Assembly (NCBI GenBank): GCA_022013615.1
Contig: JAKLQB010000634.1
Location: forward strand, 1 to 27,673
Source of the DNA: Desulfobacterales bacterium
GTDB lineage: Bacteria > Desulfobacterota > DSM-4660 > Desulfatiglandales > Desulfatiglandaceae
DNA: 27,673 bases
Reading direction: 5' to 3'
The notes under the pieces were generated by a model. The model saw nothing but the letters and a program-made list of their open reading frames with translations, was not told where the DNA came from and did not search any database. Made by a program: the position numbers and the translations under genes. Shown in pieces: positions 16,838-24,901 of this stretch; the stretch's first letter is position 1, and every line of letters starts with the position of its first letter.

Positions 16838-17920
16838 TTACTTATCGATACGCTTCCCACTTTTCTTATCAAAGATATGTATATTTTTGGAGGAGACAAC
16901 AAGGGGTAAGATGGTGTTTTTTTCAAAAGGATGCATGGCGGGAAGACGAACCGTTAAACGAGCTTTATCCTCTCCGAAATGTCCGTAAACAAGTGTATCA
17001 GCCCCAAGGATCTCCACATGATCTACTTTTAAATGCATCATACCGGCTCGTTCCCCGGCAAGGTCGCAATGCTCGGGCCGAATTCCCAGGATGACCTCCT
17101 GTCCTCCATGGCTGGGAATACCTCCATTTTGAAGTGGTAAACGAATGGCCCCAGGGAGTTCAGCCCATTGACCATCGGCACTCAATGGAACCGGGAGAAA
17201 ATTCATTCCCGGCGAACCGATAAACCCTGCAACAAATCTGGTAGCAGGCCGTTCGTAAATTTCCAACGGCGAACCAACCTGTGCCGCATAACCATTGTCC
17301 ATGACAATTAAGCGATCACCAAGCGTCATGGCTTCTACCTGGTCATGGGTGACAAAAATGCTGGTGACCTTCAGATCTTCCTGAAGTCTCCTGATTTCAA
17401 GGCGCATCTGGACTCGTAATTTGGCATCAAGATTGCTGAGTGGTTCGTCAAATAGAAAGACCTTTGGTTCCCGCACAATACATCGGCCCATGGCAACACG
17501 TTGCCTCTGACCGCCCGAAAGTTGTCTGGGCTTGCGATCCAGGAATTCGGTTATTTCTAAAATTTTTGCAGCATTATGAACTCTTTTTTCTATTTCCTCC
17601 TTTGGCATCCGGCGTATCTTGAGACCGTAAGCCATGTTTTTATATACGCTCATATGAGGGTAAAGCGCATAATTTTGGAATACCATGGCAATATCCCGAT
17701 CTGCCGGTTCCAAATCATTCACAACGGCCCCATTGATTGCGATTTCCCCTTTCGTAATGACCTCAAGTCCGGCAACCATGCGGAGCAAGGTAGACTTGCC
17801 GCAGCCCGAGGGACCCAGGATGACTATAAACTCGCCGTCTTTGATATCACAGCTTATACCGTGAATCACCTCGGTTTTTCCAAACGTTTTGTATACATCC
17901 TTTATACTCACATCTGCCAT
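16838..17920 (-). CDS. ugpC: ABC importer ATPase, UgpC/MalK type
   Basis: 360 residues from the ATG at 17920, which lies 8 bases after AAGG; a TTG two codons earlier is less likely. Walker A is GPSGCGKST (36-44), the Q-loop sits in VFQNYALYPH, the signature is LSGGQRQ (134-140), Walker B is VFLFDEP (154-160) and the switch histidine is His192 in FVTHDQ. About 120 residues of OB/TOBE domain follow, ending in the MalK-like pattern GIRPEH and LGADTLVYGHFG. It powers uptake through UgpA/UgpE. Its stop is followed by ugpQ, and it begins 10 bases after the ugpE stop. Confidence 0.92.
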   Translation of the reverse strand: MADVSIKDVYKTFGKTEVIHGISCDIKDGEFIVILGPSGCGKSTLLRMVAGLEVITKGEIAINGAVVNDLEPADRDIAMVFQNYALYPHMSVYKNMAYGLKIRRMPKEEIEKRVHNAAKILEITEFLDRKPRQLSGGQRQRVAMGRCIVREPKVFLFDEPLSNLDAKLRVQMRLEIRRLQEDLKVTSIFVTHDQVEAMTLGDRLIVMDNGYAAQVGSPLEIYERPATRFVAGFIGSPGMNFLPVPLSADGQWAELPGAIRLPLQNGGIPSHGGQEVILGIRPEHCDLAGERAGMMHLKVDHVEILGADTLVYGHFGEDKARLTVRLPAMHPFEKNTILPLVVSSKNIHIFDKKSGKRIDK

Positions 17921-17930
17921 AATCAAGCCC

Positions 17931-18773
17931 TTATTTTTCGGTTTCTGTCATACCTTTAACAAACTGCTTCTGCATGAAGATAACAACTAACACGGGCGGG
18001 ATCATTGCCAGCATGGTAGAGGCCATGATGATCTGCCATTCTGCTTGCCCCTCTCCCACGTCTAACATCCGTTTGATCCCGATTAGAAGCGTATAATAAC
18101 TCTCATCATTGGTAATCAGTAAAGGCCATAGATACTGATTCCACCCATAAATGAAAAGGATTACAAACAGGGCAGCAATAGAGGTGCGGGACATGGGCAA
18201 CAGGATATCAAAGAAAAAACGGATAGGCCCACCTCCATCAATCTTTACCGCCTCGCACAACTCATCCGGGACTGTCATAAAGAATTGGCGGAACAGAAAA
18301 GTGGCTGTGGCCGAAGCAATCAGGGGAAAAATCAGCCCTGAGTACGAATCAAGTATCTTCAAATCGGCTGCAACTTCATAAGTTGGCAAAATCCGCACTT
18401 CCACGGGCAACATCAATGTGATAAAAATCATCCAAAAGAAGAACATTCGGAATCGAAATTTGAAATAGACAACAGCATAGGCGGATGTCAGGGAAATAGC
18501 GATTTTTCCAATTGTGATTCCAAGCGCCATAATCAGGCTGTTCAACATCATGGTACCTACGGTTGCTCCAACATCCCTTGGTCCCACATTGAGGGCTCGA
18601 CTGTAATTTTCTACCAGATGACTCCCGGGCAAAAGCGAAAAATTTGATGTTATTTCATCCAATGAGTGAGATGAGGCCACAAAAGTCACATAAATGGGAA
18701 AGATAAGAAGCAACATGCCCGAAATTAGCACTGCATGGGTTAAAAAAGTAAGCCAAGGGCGATGTTCAACCAT
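17931..18773 (-). CDS. ugpE: ABC importer permease, UgpE type
   Basis: 280 residues with about six hydrophobic helices, the first at residues 10-32 (THAVLISGMLLLIFPIYVTF region). The cytoplasmic EAA loop reads EAVKIDGGGPIRFFFDILLP. TVGTMMLNSLIMALG and FIYGWNQYLWPLLIT are typical of UgpE. It pairs with UgpA to form the membrane channel for glycerol-3-phosphate or glycerophosphodiesters. AAAGGAG stands 6 bases before the ATG. It lies 11 bases after ugpA. The specificity is taken from the neighbouring ugpB, because permeases of this family are alike for many sugars. Confidence 0.9.
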   Translation of the reverse strand: MVEHRPWLTFLTHAVLISGMLLLIFPIYVTFVASSHSLDEITSNFSLLPGSHLVENYSRALNVGPRDVGATVGTMMLNSLIMALGITIGKIAISLTSAYAVVYFKFRFRMFFFWMIFITLMLPVEVRILPTYEVAADLKILDSYSGLIFPLIASATATFLFRQFFMTVPDELCEAVKIDGGGPIRFFFDILLPMSRTSIAALFVILFIYGWNQYLWPLLITNDESYYTLLIGIKRMLDVGEGQAEWQIIMASTMLAMIPPVLVVIFMQKQFVKGMTETEK

Positions 18774-18784
18774 AAATAACTCCT

Positions 18785-19666
18785 TTAGTAGTTCACTTTT
18801 CTCTCAATATAACGAAATTGAATCACTGTAAGGGAGATAACGATAATCATCAGGACAACAGATTGGGCTGCGGAACCGCCTAAATCCAGACCGAGAAAGC
18901 CATCGTGATAGACTTTATATACCATGATGTTTGTCGCATTATTGGGTCCACCATCAGTTATCACGTGGATCACGCCAAAGGTGTCGAAGAAGGCATACAC
19001 AATATTCATCACAATTAAAAAGAAGGCGGTGGGTGACAATAGAGGAAAAGTAATGGTCCAGAAACGTTTTAGCGGTGAAGCGCCATCAATCGCAGCCGCT
19101 TCGATAAAAGGCTTGGGGATTGCCTGAAGTCCGGCCAGAAAAAACAGGAAATTGTAAGAGATTTGCCGCCAGGCCGCTGCAATGATCACCAGGAACATTG
19201 CCTGCCCCCCATTCAGACTGTGATTCCATTCATACCCTAAGATTTTCATATAAAGGGCGATGATCCCCACAGTTGGGTTAAAAAGGAAATACCACAATAC
19301 CCCAGCTACCGCGGGAGCCACGGCATAAGGCCAGATAATCAATGTCTTGTATCCAGTCGCGCCTTTAATGACACGATCGGCCATAGCAGCCAGGAGCAGG
19401 GAAATGGACATGGCAATGACCGCAACCAATAAACTGAAAACCGCGGTCACATATATGGAGTGGAGGTAGATTTCATCGGTAAAGATATAGACAAAGTTGG
19501 CTAAACCGACAAAAGTGGATGAGAGTCCAAAAGGATCTTCCTGCAAGACTGATTGGTAGACTGCCTGTGAGGCTGGCCAGATAAAAAAAACAAGTGTGAT
19601 AGCGATTTGCGGAGCGACCAGGAGATAAGGCAGGAATTTATGCTTGAAGACAACTCGCTTTTCCAT
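18785..19666 (-). CDS. ugpA: ABC importer permease, UgpA type
   Basis: 293 residues, six predicted membrane helices, with the first at about 12-32 ([20 protein letters not shown]). The EAA loop is [22 protein letters not shown], and the segment [23 protein letters not shown] is characteristic of UgpA/MalF-type permeases. It forms the translocation pore with UgpE. AAGGA lies 6 bases before the ATG. It is separated from ugpB by 76 bases that contain a strong hairpin, the usual arrangement where the binding protein must be made in excess of the permeases. Confidence 0.92.
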   Translation of the reverse strand: MEKRVVFKHKFLPYLLVAPQIAITLVFFIWPASQAVYQSVLQEDPFGLSSTFVGLANFVYIFTDEIYLHSIYVTAVFSLLVAVIAMSISLLLAAMADRVIKGATGYKTLIIWPYAVAPAVAGVLWYFLFNPTVGIIALYMKILGYEWNHSLNGGQAMFLVIIAAAWRQISYNFLFFLAGLQAIPKPFIEAAAIDGASPLKRFWTITFPLLSPTAFFLIVMNIVYAFFDTFGVIHVITDGGPNNATNIMVYKVYHDGFLGLDLGGSAAQSVVLMIIVISLTVIQFRYIERKVNY

Positions 19667-19694
19667 AGGAAGTCCTTCAACTGCATCGAGGAGT

Positions 19695-19730
19695 AACTGG
19701 ACTCACCCAGCAAAATGGGTAAGTCCAGTT
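19695..19730 (-). other. Strong intercistronic hairpin between ugpB and ugpA
   Basis: AACTGGACT (19695-19703) pairs perfectly with AGTCCAGTT (19722-19730), then after one mismatch ACCCA (19705-19709) pairs with TGGGT (19716-19720), leaving the loop GCAAAA. No U-run follows in the direction of transcription, so it is not an intrinsic terminator. By analogy with the malE-malF gap, it probably protects the 3' end of the ugpB message from exonucleases and raises UgpB over UgpAE. Confidence 0.7.
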
Positions 19731-19742
19731 TATCAGGCAGCT

Positions 19743-21056
19743 CTATTTATTCGCCTTTTCAAACTTCCGCAACAATTTGTTTCCCGCTTTGACAGCATCG
19801 TCAAGCCCCTGCTGAGCGGTTTTTTTACCGGCAAAGATGGCTTCCAGGTCGCCATAGATGATGTCGCGTACTTGCACATAGTTGCCGAACCTTAAACCCT
19901 TGGAATTCTCGGTAGGTTTATTGAGAGTCATCTGCTTCAACGCGGTTTCCATCCCTGGGTCCTTTTCGTAGACGCCCTGTTCCTTTGTCAATTCATAAGC
20001 CGCCATGGTAATGGGTAAATATCCTGTGAACTGGTGCCAGTCAGCCTGCACTGCGGGCGAGGAGAGATAGGTGAAGAAAGTGGCCACGCCTTTGTATTCT
20101 TCAGGAGAATGACCGGCCATTACCCAAAGGCTTGCCCCGCCAATGATAGTGTTTTGAGGAGCCCCTGGCGCATCCGGCCAATAGGGGAGCATACTGGTAC
20201 CAAAATCGAACTTACAGGTCGTCTTAAACCCTGCATACCCTGCTGAGGATTCGGTGTACATTGCAACTTCTTCCGAAGAAAACTTGGCATTCCCCAGGTT
20301 ACGTCGCCCACCGTAGATAAAAATCTTCTCTTTCTGCCAGTCAGCCAGTTGCTGAATATGCTTTACATGCAGAGGACTATTGAATACAAACTCGGTATCC
20401 AACCCGCCAAATCCATTGGCTTTGGTTCCAATGGGCACATTATGCCATGCGCTGAAGTTCTCTAATTGGATCCAGGATATCCATGCTGTTGAGAAGCCAG
20501 TATAACCAACCTCAACCAATTTCCTCGCATAGTCAGCCACCTCGGGCCAGGTTTTTGGTGGTTTATCGGGATCAAGCCCTGCCTTTTTGAAAGCTTCCTT
20601 ATTATAATAAAGGACGGGTGTCGAACTGTTGAATGGCATGGACAGCATCTTGCCTTCACCGGTAGTGTAGTATCCGGTCACTGTAGGGAGATAGACCTTT
20701 GGATCAAATGGGAGCCCTGATTCAGCCATCACCTCATAAACCGGCTTAATCGCTCCCTTGGCCGCCATCATGCTCGCAGTTCCCACCTCAAAGACCTGGA
20801 GAAAATGTGGGGGGCTCTTAGCGCGAAACGCAGCAATCCCGGCAGTCATGGTATCGGCATAGTTTCCTTTATAGGTCGCAACCAACTTATAATCACCCTG
20901 TGACTTGTTAAAGCCGTCTGCTATGGCATTGACTTTTTCACCAAGCCTTCCGCCATGGGCATGCCACCAATTGATCTCAGTGATTGCCTGCGCCGCAGTA
21001 ACTGAGACGCCAAGGACAAAAACAGCAACTACTAATAAAAATCTGTACTTTTTCAT
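19743..21056 (-). CDS. ugpB: Glycerol-3-phosphate/glycerophosphodiester-binding protein
   Basis: 437 residues with a cleavable signal peptide (MKKYRF, hydrophobic core to residue 20, likely cut after AQA at 24). The mature protein follows E. coli UgpB closely over its whole length: YKGNYADTMTAGIAAFR, LQVFEVGTASMMAAKGAIKPV, PFNSSTPVLYYNKEAFKKAG, WIQLENFSAWHNVP, APQNTIIGGASLWVM, LPITMAAYELTKEQG and the C-terminal GNKLLRKFEK. These include regions that line the ligand pocket in UgpB. It captures sn-glycerol-3-phosphate or glycerophosphodiesters in the periplasm, which implies a Gram-negative envelope. AGGAGG lies 7 bases before the ATG. A promoter and a LacI-type operator lie upstream. Confidence 0.96.
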   Translation of the reverse strand: MKKYRFLLVVAVFVLGVSVTAAQAITEINWWHAHGGRLGEKVNAIADGFNKSQGDYKLVATYKGNYADTMTAGIAAFRAKSPPHFLQVFEVGTASMMAAKGAIKPVYEVMAESGLPFDPKVYLPTVTGYYTTGEGKMLSMPFNSSTPVLYYNKEAFKKAGLDPDKPPKTWPEVADYARKLVEVGYTGFSTAWISWIQLENFSAWHNVPIGTKANGFGGLDTEFVFNSPLHVKHIQQLADWQKEKIFIYGGRRNLGNAKFSSEEVAMYTESSAGYAGFKTTCKFDFGTSMLPYWPDAPGAPQNTIIGGASLWVMAGHSPEEYKGVATFFTYLSSPAVQADWHQFTGYLPITMAAYELTKEQGVYEKDPGMETALKQMTLNKPTENSKGLRFGNYVQVRDIIYGDLEAIFAGKKTAQQGLDDAVKAGNKLLRKFEKANK

Positions 21057-21156
21057 TTAATACCCTCCTTTTCCTTGCAGTTAACAAAAGAAACAACATC
21101 CCCTACTCTGCTTTTACACCTCCTTTCTTTTTTTACCAAAATCCACAGTAGTTGTT

Positions 21157-21172
21157 AGTTTACCGCTAAACT
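21157..21172. promoter_or_regulatory. LacI-type operator at the ugpB promoter
   Basis: AGTTTA-CCGC-TAAACT is a 16-bp palindrome with one central asymmetry. Its core TTTACCGCTAAA (21159-21170) differs at one base from TTTAGCGCTAAA at 22461-22472. Even symmetry with a central CG/GC step is typical of LacI/GalR-family operators. It begins about a dozen bases downstream of the ugpB -10 region, overlapping or just after the transcription start, the classical repressing position. The encoded LacI-type protein is the obvious binder. Confidence 0.7.
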
Positions 21173-21183
21173 TACAATAAGAT

Positions 21184-21213
21184 TATGTAATCAGGTATTC
21201 TCACTTTTGTCAA
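21184..21213 (-). promoter_or_regulatory. Probable sigma-70-type promoter of ugpB
   Basis: On the - strand a consensus -35 TTGACA (21213-21208) is followed, after 18 bases, by TACATA (21189-21184), with TAAT just beyond as an alternative -10. Transcription would start at about 21175, adjacent to the operator, leaving a leader of about 120 bases before ugpB. The -35 is exact and the -10 is weak. The surrounding 206-base gap between lacI and ugpB (21057-21262) holds no gene. Confidence 0.5.
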
Positions 21214-21262
21214 TCTCTTTTTTGGAATCATTTTATCTTTTTTGAGATCCAATTTTTCAACT

Positions 21263-22291
21263 TTATCGTACTTTAGAAGTTGAACCCCTTACCACTAACT
21301 CCGTTTCAAAAATGATCCTTTTTTTCTCCCCACTACCCCGTATGAGCGTTTCTGCCGCCGTCTTCCCCATATCATAGTACGGCCATTTGATAGCTGTTAT
21401 GGGCGGATCCAGCAAAGGCATTATTTCGCTATCAATATAACAAATGATTGAAATATCTTCTGGTACACTTAAACCCGAATCCTTAACTGCCTTCAAACAG
21501 GCCGGCCCCATTTCGTAACCCCCGAGAAAAAAGGAAGTAATTGAAGGATTATTTTTAAGTAGGGTCCTGGTTTTTTCATATGCCATTTGATAATCATAGT
21601 CAGCATATGAAATAATATTCGCATCAGAACTGATTTTAAAATCCTTAAGAGCTCTCTTATATCCTTTTATAATCTTTGATGTAACTGTCGCCTTTGAAGT
21701 ACCTGCAATCAGGGCGACCTTCCTGTGTCCTAAAGAAATTAAATGTGATACGCCTTTATAGGCGTCATTTTCGTAATCCACACCCACATAATTAATGTCT
21801 GCGTTTCCCCAATAATAGTGAAGTGTGACGAAATTGAATTTCAACTCATTCAGGTTTTCAATGTAGTTGTTTACGAAATGCTGGGTCGTATACCGCGTAT
21901 TGAATATTAACAAACCGTCCACCGCTTTTTGTCTTACAATTTGATTGATTGGCCTGTCTCTGTACAATTTTCTGCCACCGGAAAATAAAACAAGATCAAG
22001 CCCCATTTCATTGAGGACGTCCTGGATTCCTGCGACCATCTCAATGATTGTGTAATTTCGAAATATGGGCATCTCAAATGGAATAAAAAGACCAATAGAA
22101 TTCGTTTTACCTGATGCTAACCTTTTGGCAGTCAGGTTCGGATTGTAGTCCAATCTCCTGATCGTTTCGAGAACACGCTCCCTTGTTCCCTGACTCACTC
22201 TCGATCCCTCAGCATTATTTATTACCAGTGACACAGTGGTATGAGAGACGCCGGCTAATTCAGCTACTTTTTTGAGCGTCATATCCTTCAA
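21263..22291 (-). CDS. LacI-family transcriptional regulator, probable ugp repressor
   Basis: 342 residues. The N-terminal helix-turn-helix and hinge read TLKKVAELAGVSHTTVSLVIN, then RVSQGTRERVLETIRRLDYNPN, with the LacI hinge-helix pattern LTAKRLASG. A periplasmic-binding-protein-like effector domain follows (SIGLFIPFEMPIF, VGVDYENDAYKGVSHLISLGHRKVALIAG, ISIICYIDSEIMPLLDPPITAI). Start: TTG at 22291, 6 bases after AAGGAG; the ATG three codons later overlaps a poorer site. It stands upstream of ugpB on the same strand, and matching palindromes occur at the ugpB promoter and upstream of itself, so it probably represses ugp genes and its own synthesis. The effector is not predictable from sequence; G3P or a glycerophosphodiester is a reasonable guess. 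Confidence 0.92.
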   Translation of the reverse strand: MKDMTLKKVAELAGVSHTTVSLVINNAEGSRVSQGTRERVLETIRRLDYNPNLTAKRLASGKTNSIGLFIPFEMPIFRNYTIIEMVAGIQDVLNEMGLDLVLFSGGRKLYRDRPINQIVRQKAVDGLLIFNTRYTTQHFVNNYIENLNELKFNFVTLHYYWGNADINYVGVDYENDAYKGVSHLISLGHRKVALIAGTSKATVTSKIIKGYKRALKDFKISSDANIISYADYDYQMAYEKTRTLLKNNPSITSFFLGGYEMGPACLKAVKDSGLSVPEDISIICYIDSEIMPLLDPPITAIKWPYYDMGKTAAETLIRGSGEKKRIIFETELVVRGSTSKVR

Positions 22292-22429
22292 GAATATCTC
22301 CTTAATTTTCGTTGACTTATCGTAAAATGGGTCTTATATGGAAGCACAGACATTTGATTTTCCAAAAACTAACCTGATGTATTAACGTTCTACCTGTGCG
22401 GTTAAAACCTGCACCTAAGATACTGGCTT

Positions 22430-22457
22430 ATTTTGGGAGATTTTTCACTCCCAAAAT
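22430..22457. other. Perfect 10-bp inverted repeat upstream of lacI
   Basis: ATTTTGGGAG (22430-22439) and CTCCCAAAAT (22448-22457) are exact reverse complements with an 8-base loop (ATTTTTCA). It lies four bases from the LacI-type operator at 22461, inside the 363-base divergent region (22292-22654) between lacI and the unknown + gene. Neither strand has a U-run after the stem, so it is not a plain terminator. It could be a second regulator's site or a leader hairpin. The rest of the region is AT-rich with no gene seen. Confidence 0.5.
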
Positions 22458-22460
22458 CAA

Positions 22461-22472
22461 TTTAGCGCTAAA
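22461..22472. promoter_or_regulatory. LacI-type operator upstream of lacI
   Basis: TTTAGCGCTAAA is a perfect 12-bp palindrome, one base different from the core at the ugpB promoter. It lies 170 bases upstream of the lacI start and 183 bases before the start of the divergent + gene, so it could serve autoregulation, control of the + gene, or DNA looping with the ugpB operator about 1.3 kb away. Confidence 0.65.
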
Positions 22473-22654
22473 CCAATAATACTATTGTGTAAATACGCCG
22501 TCAAGCGAGAGAAGCAGGGTTTGGTTTCTCAACACCTGACATCCTGATATTTTGGGCTTGATCTCTTCAAAATAGCAGTAGTATGGTAGGTGTGTTACAC
22601 ATCCTGTTAATTTACGGGATCATTGGTTCAATCCACTGGAACGGGAGAAAATCC

Positions 22655-23758
22655 ATGAAAAAACAGACGCATATCGAACACCGCATTCAGGCTATGATAC
22701 TGGGTATGTTCGCGGTTCCGATCTCTTATCTGTTGAAAATGAAAGTCGGATACAAAGTCTGTCTTTATCTTTGGACGGCTTTTTATTTGTCGTTAAGTTC
22801 ATATGGATTCACCCAGGAATGCTCTCCTGTACCCCAACTGCATCAGGAAACTCCCAGAGAAATCAGCAGAGGCTTGATAAACATAAAAAACTATCGGTTG
22901 GGACCTGTAATTCCCGGACTACAACAAGGCGCCGTACCCCAGGGGCTAAGTTATTCGAAGAAATATAATTTGATATTTATTTCCTTCTATTTTGACAAAC
23001 ATATTCCTTCGTTAGTATCGGTCATCGATAGGTCCAACAGCACAACCATTTGTACTTTTGCTTTGAAAGAGTCTTTAAACTCCTTTCATTACGGACATGT
23101 CGGCGGATTAACAGTTAATGATAACTTTGTCTGGGTTTCCTCAAATGGAAAATTATACAAATATAAAATTTCAGATATAATCAAAAGCACACCGTCAAGA
23201 GCATTAGTGCCTATTAGTGTAACTGAAACAGAAACGAAAGCTTCTTTTGTGACATATTATCAAAAGGTTTTATTTGTTGGTGAGTTTGCTTATGGAAGCA
23301 AATACAAGACAAAAAATTCGCATCATATAGAGAACAGAAACGGCGTTAAACATTATGCCTGGGTATGTGGGTACAGTATGAATAAAGAGAGGAATGGTTT
23401 GAAGTATATCCTTTCAATTCGGCAGAAAGTTCAAGGAATTTGTATCACTGATAAATATATTTTTCTAAGCATATCATACGGGAGAAGGAACAGAAGTATA
23501 ATTGAGATTTACAAAAACCCTCTTCAGGAGCAGCCACACAGGACCGTAACGTTAGAAAATGGACTGAAAGCTCCTTTATGGTATTTAGATGGAAAGAACA
23601 TAATAAGAGAGATTGATTTTCCGCCGATGTCAGAAGGCATTACAATTATCGATGGCAAACTCGCTGTGTTACCGGAATCCGGGGCCGAGAAATATCAAAA
23701 TGGCGGTTTGGGTCCTTTAGATCATATTATTCTAATTGACTTGGAAGAATATCCTTAG
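22655..23758 (+). CDS. Unknown exported or membrane-anchored protein, possibly a beta-propeller
   Basis: I do not recognise the family. The ATG at 22655 lies 7 bases after GGGAG and gives 367 residues; the frame extends 24 codons further upstream, without a ribosome site. Two hydrophobic stretches lie at about residues 13-27 (AMILGMFAVPISYLL) and 33-51 (VCLYLWTAFYLSLSSYGF), so it is probably membrane-inserted or has a long signal. The rest is rich in short beta-strand patterns of the type VPQGLSYSKKYNLIFISFY, GHVGGLTVNDNFVWVSSNGKLYKYKI, VQGICITDKYIFLSISYG and EGITIIDGKLAVLPESG, which recur every 40-60 residues and look like propeller blades. The gene is clearly more AT-rich than its neighbours, which suggests separate acquisition. 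An 84-base gap without a clear promoter or terminator follows. Confidence 0.75.
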   Translation: MKKQTHIEHRIQAMILGMFAVPISYLLKMKVGYKVCLYLWTAFYLSLSSYGFTQECSPVPQLHQETPREISRGLINIKNYRLGPVIPGLQQGAVPQGLSYSKKYNLIFISFYFDKHIPSLVSVIDRSNSTTICTFALKESLNSFHYGHVGGLTVNDNFVWVSSNGKLYKYKISDIIKSTPSRALVPISVTETETKASFVTYYQKVLFVGEFAYGSKYKTKNSHHIENRNGVKHYAWVCGYSMNKERNGLKYILSIRQKVQGICITDKYIFLSISYGRRNRSIIEIYKNPLQEQPHRTVTLENGLKAPLWYLDGKNIIREIDFPPMSEGITIIDGKLAVLPESGAEKYQNGGLGPLDHIILIDLEEYP

Positions 23759-23842
23759 ATTTCAAATAATCAGATAGCCTGGGGATTTTTCAGCGATCAT
23801 TCATGAGCGATAGCTGATATAACCAGCAGTCAAGAAAAACCC

Positions 23843-24895
23843 ATGAAAATAGCAGTAACAGCGGATGTACACCTCGGAATCAGGGATGACCACCCGGAAC
23901 GGTATAGTGCCCTGGAGAATATTTTTGAGCAGATTGAGGCCGAAAACATTAAAACCCTGCTAATAGCAGGTGATCTTTTTGACAAGGGGTTCCGCAACTA
24001 CTCGGAGTTCGAGAGACTCTGCAGGAAATATCCTGATGTCCAGCTTCATATCATCCCAGGCAACCATGATCCTGATATCAGCGGGAAGAGCATCGTCGGG
24101 GAGAACATCCACATCTATACTGCTCCCACCACCATGGAGATTGACTCTGCCACATTCCTCCTAATCCCGTATGAGGAGAATGCAAAGATGGGCGAGAAGA
24201 TCGCCGAGGCTGAGAAGGAAATCAAGGGGAAGCAATGGGTCCTGGTTGCTCACGGCGACTACTGCGGCGGCTCAAGGGAGCTGAACCCCCTGGAGCCCGG
24301 GACCTATATGCCACTTTCGAGGAAGGACATTAAAAGGTTCAACCCCCGGACTGTGTTCCTCGGTCACATCCACAAGGCGTCCAGCCAGGACAATCTCCAC
24401 TATGTCGGCTCCCCCTGCGGACTGGACATCAACGAAACAGGAAAAAGAAGATTCCTTGTCTACGACACTGCCAGCGGAAGCGTCGTAGACAAGGCTGTGT
24501 TAACGGATGTCCTTTACTTCAATGAATCCTTTGTTATCGTGCCCCTGGCCGACGAGGTCTCACTTCTCAAGCAGGAGATCGAAAGGAGGATCGAGTCCTG
24601 GCACATCGACCATTCTGATCACCCGAAGGTCCGTGTCCGGGTTGAGGCCAAGGGCTACGCTACCGACAGAAGCGCAATACTGACAGCACTCGATCAGGGG
24701 TTCGAGGGGTTCAGATACTATAAGGATGAGGGTCCGAGGATCGACAGCTTATCGATAAGTTCAGACCGTCAGCGTAATGCCATAGCCGAACGGGCAATAA
24801 AACTCTTAGATGAGCTCGACTGGAACTTCGGTGGCAATGAGCCGAAAAGGGAACAGGTAGTTATCGTTGCCCTCTCCGTGATCTACGGCGATTGA
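23843..24895 (+). CDS. Mre11/SbcD/YhaO-like metallophosphoesterase (DNA exonuclease)
   Basis: 350 residues. Calcineurin-type phosphoesterase motifs are complete: DVH (Asp8, His10), GDLFD (Asp44), GNHD (Asn74, His75, Asp76), HGDY (His137) and GHIH (His175, His177), which bind two metal ions. A C-terminal extension of about 130 residues (FVIVPLADEVSLLKQEIERRIESW and on) would be the capping and ATPase-binding part. With its neighbour it would form an Mre11-Rad50-like nuclease for DNA end processing. It is shorter than E. coli SbcD (400) and YhaO (408). The AAA gene follows after six bases, an operon typical for such pairs. No strong ribosome site is visible before the ATG. Confidence 0.88.
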   Translation: MKIAVTADVHLGIRDDHPERYSALENIFEQIEAENIKTLLIAGDLFDKGFRNYSEFERLCRKYPDVQLHIIPGNHDPDISGKSIVGENIHIYTAPTTMEIDSATFLLIPYEENAKMGEKIAEAEKEIKGKQWVLVAHGDYCGGSRELNPLEPGTYMPLSRKDIKRFNPRTVFLGHIHKASSQDNLHYVGSPCGLDINETGKRRFLVYDTASGSVVDKAVLTDVLYFNESFVIVPLADEVSLLKQEIERRIESWHIDHSDHPKVRVRVEAKGYATDRSAILTALDQGFEGFRYYKDEGPRIDSLSISSDRQRNAIAERAIKLLDELDWNFGGNEPKREQVVIVALSVIYGD

Positions 24896-24901
24896 GGTGT
24901 T

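Noticed and set aside
19695..19730. ugpB-ugpA hairpin as an intrinsic terminator
   Set aside because: The bases after the stem in the direction of transcription are ACTCCTCG, not a U-run.
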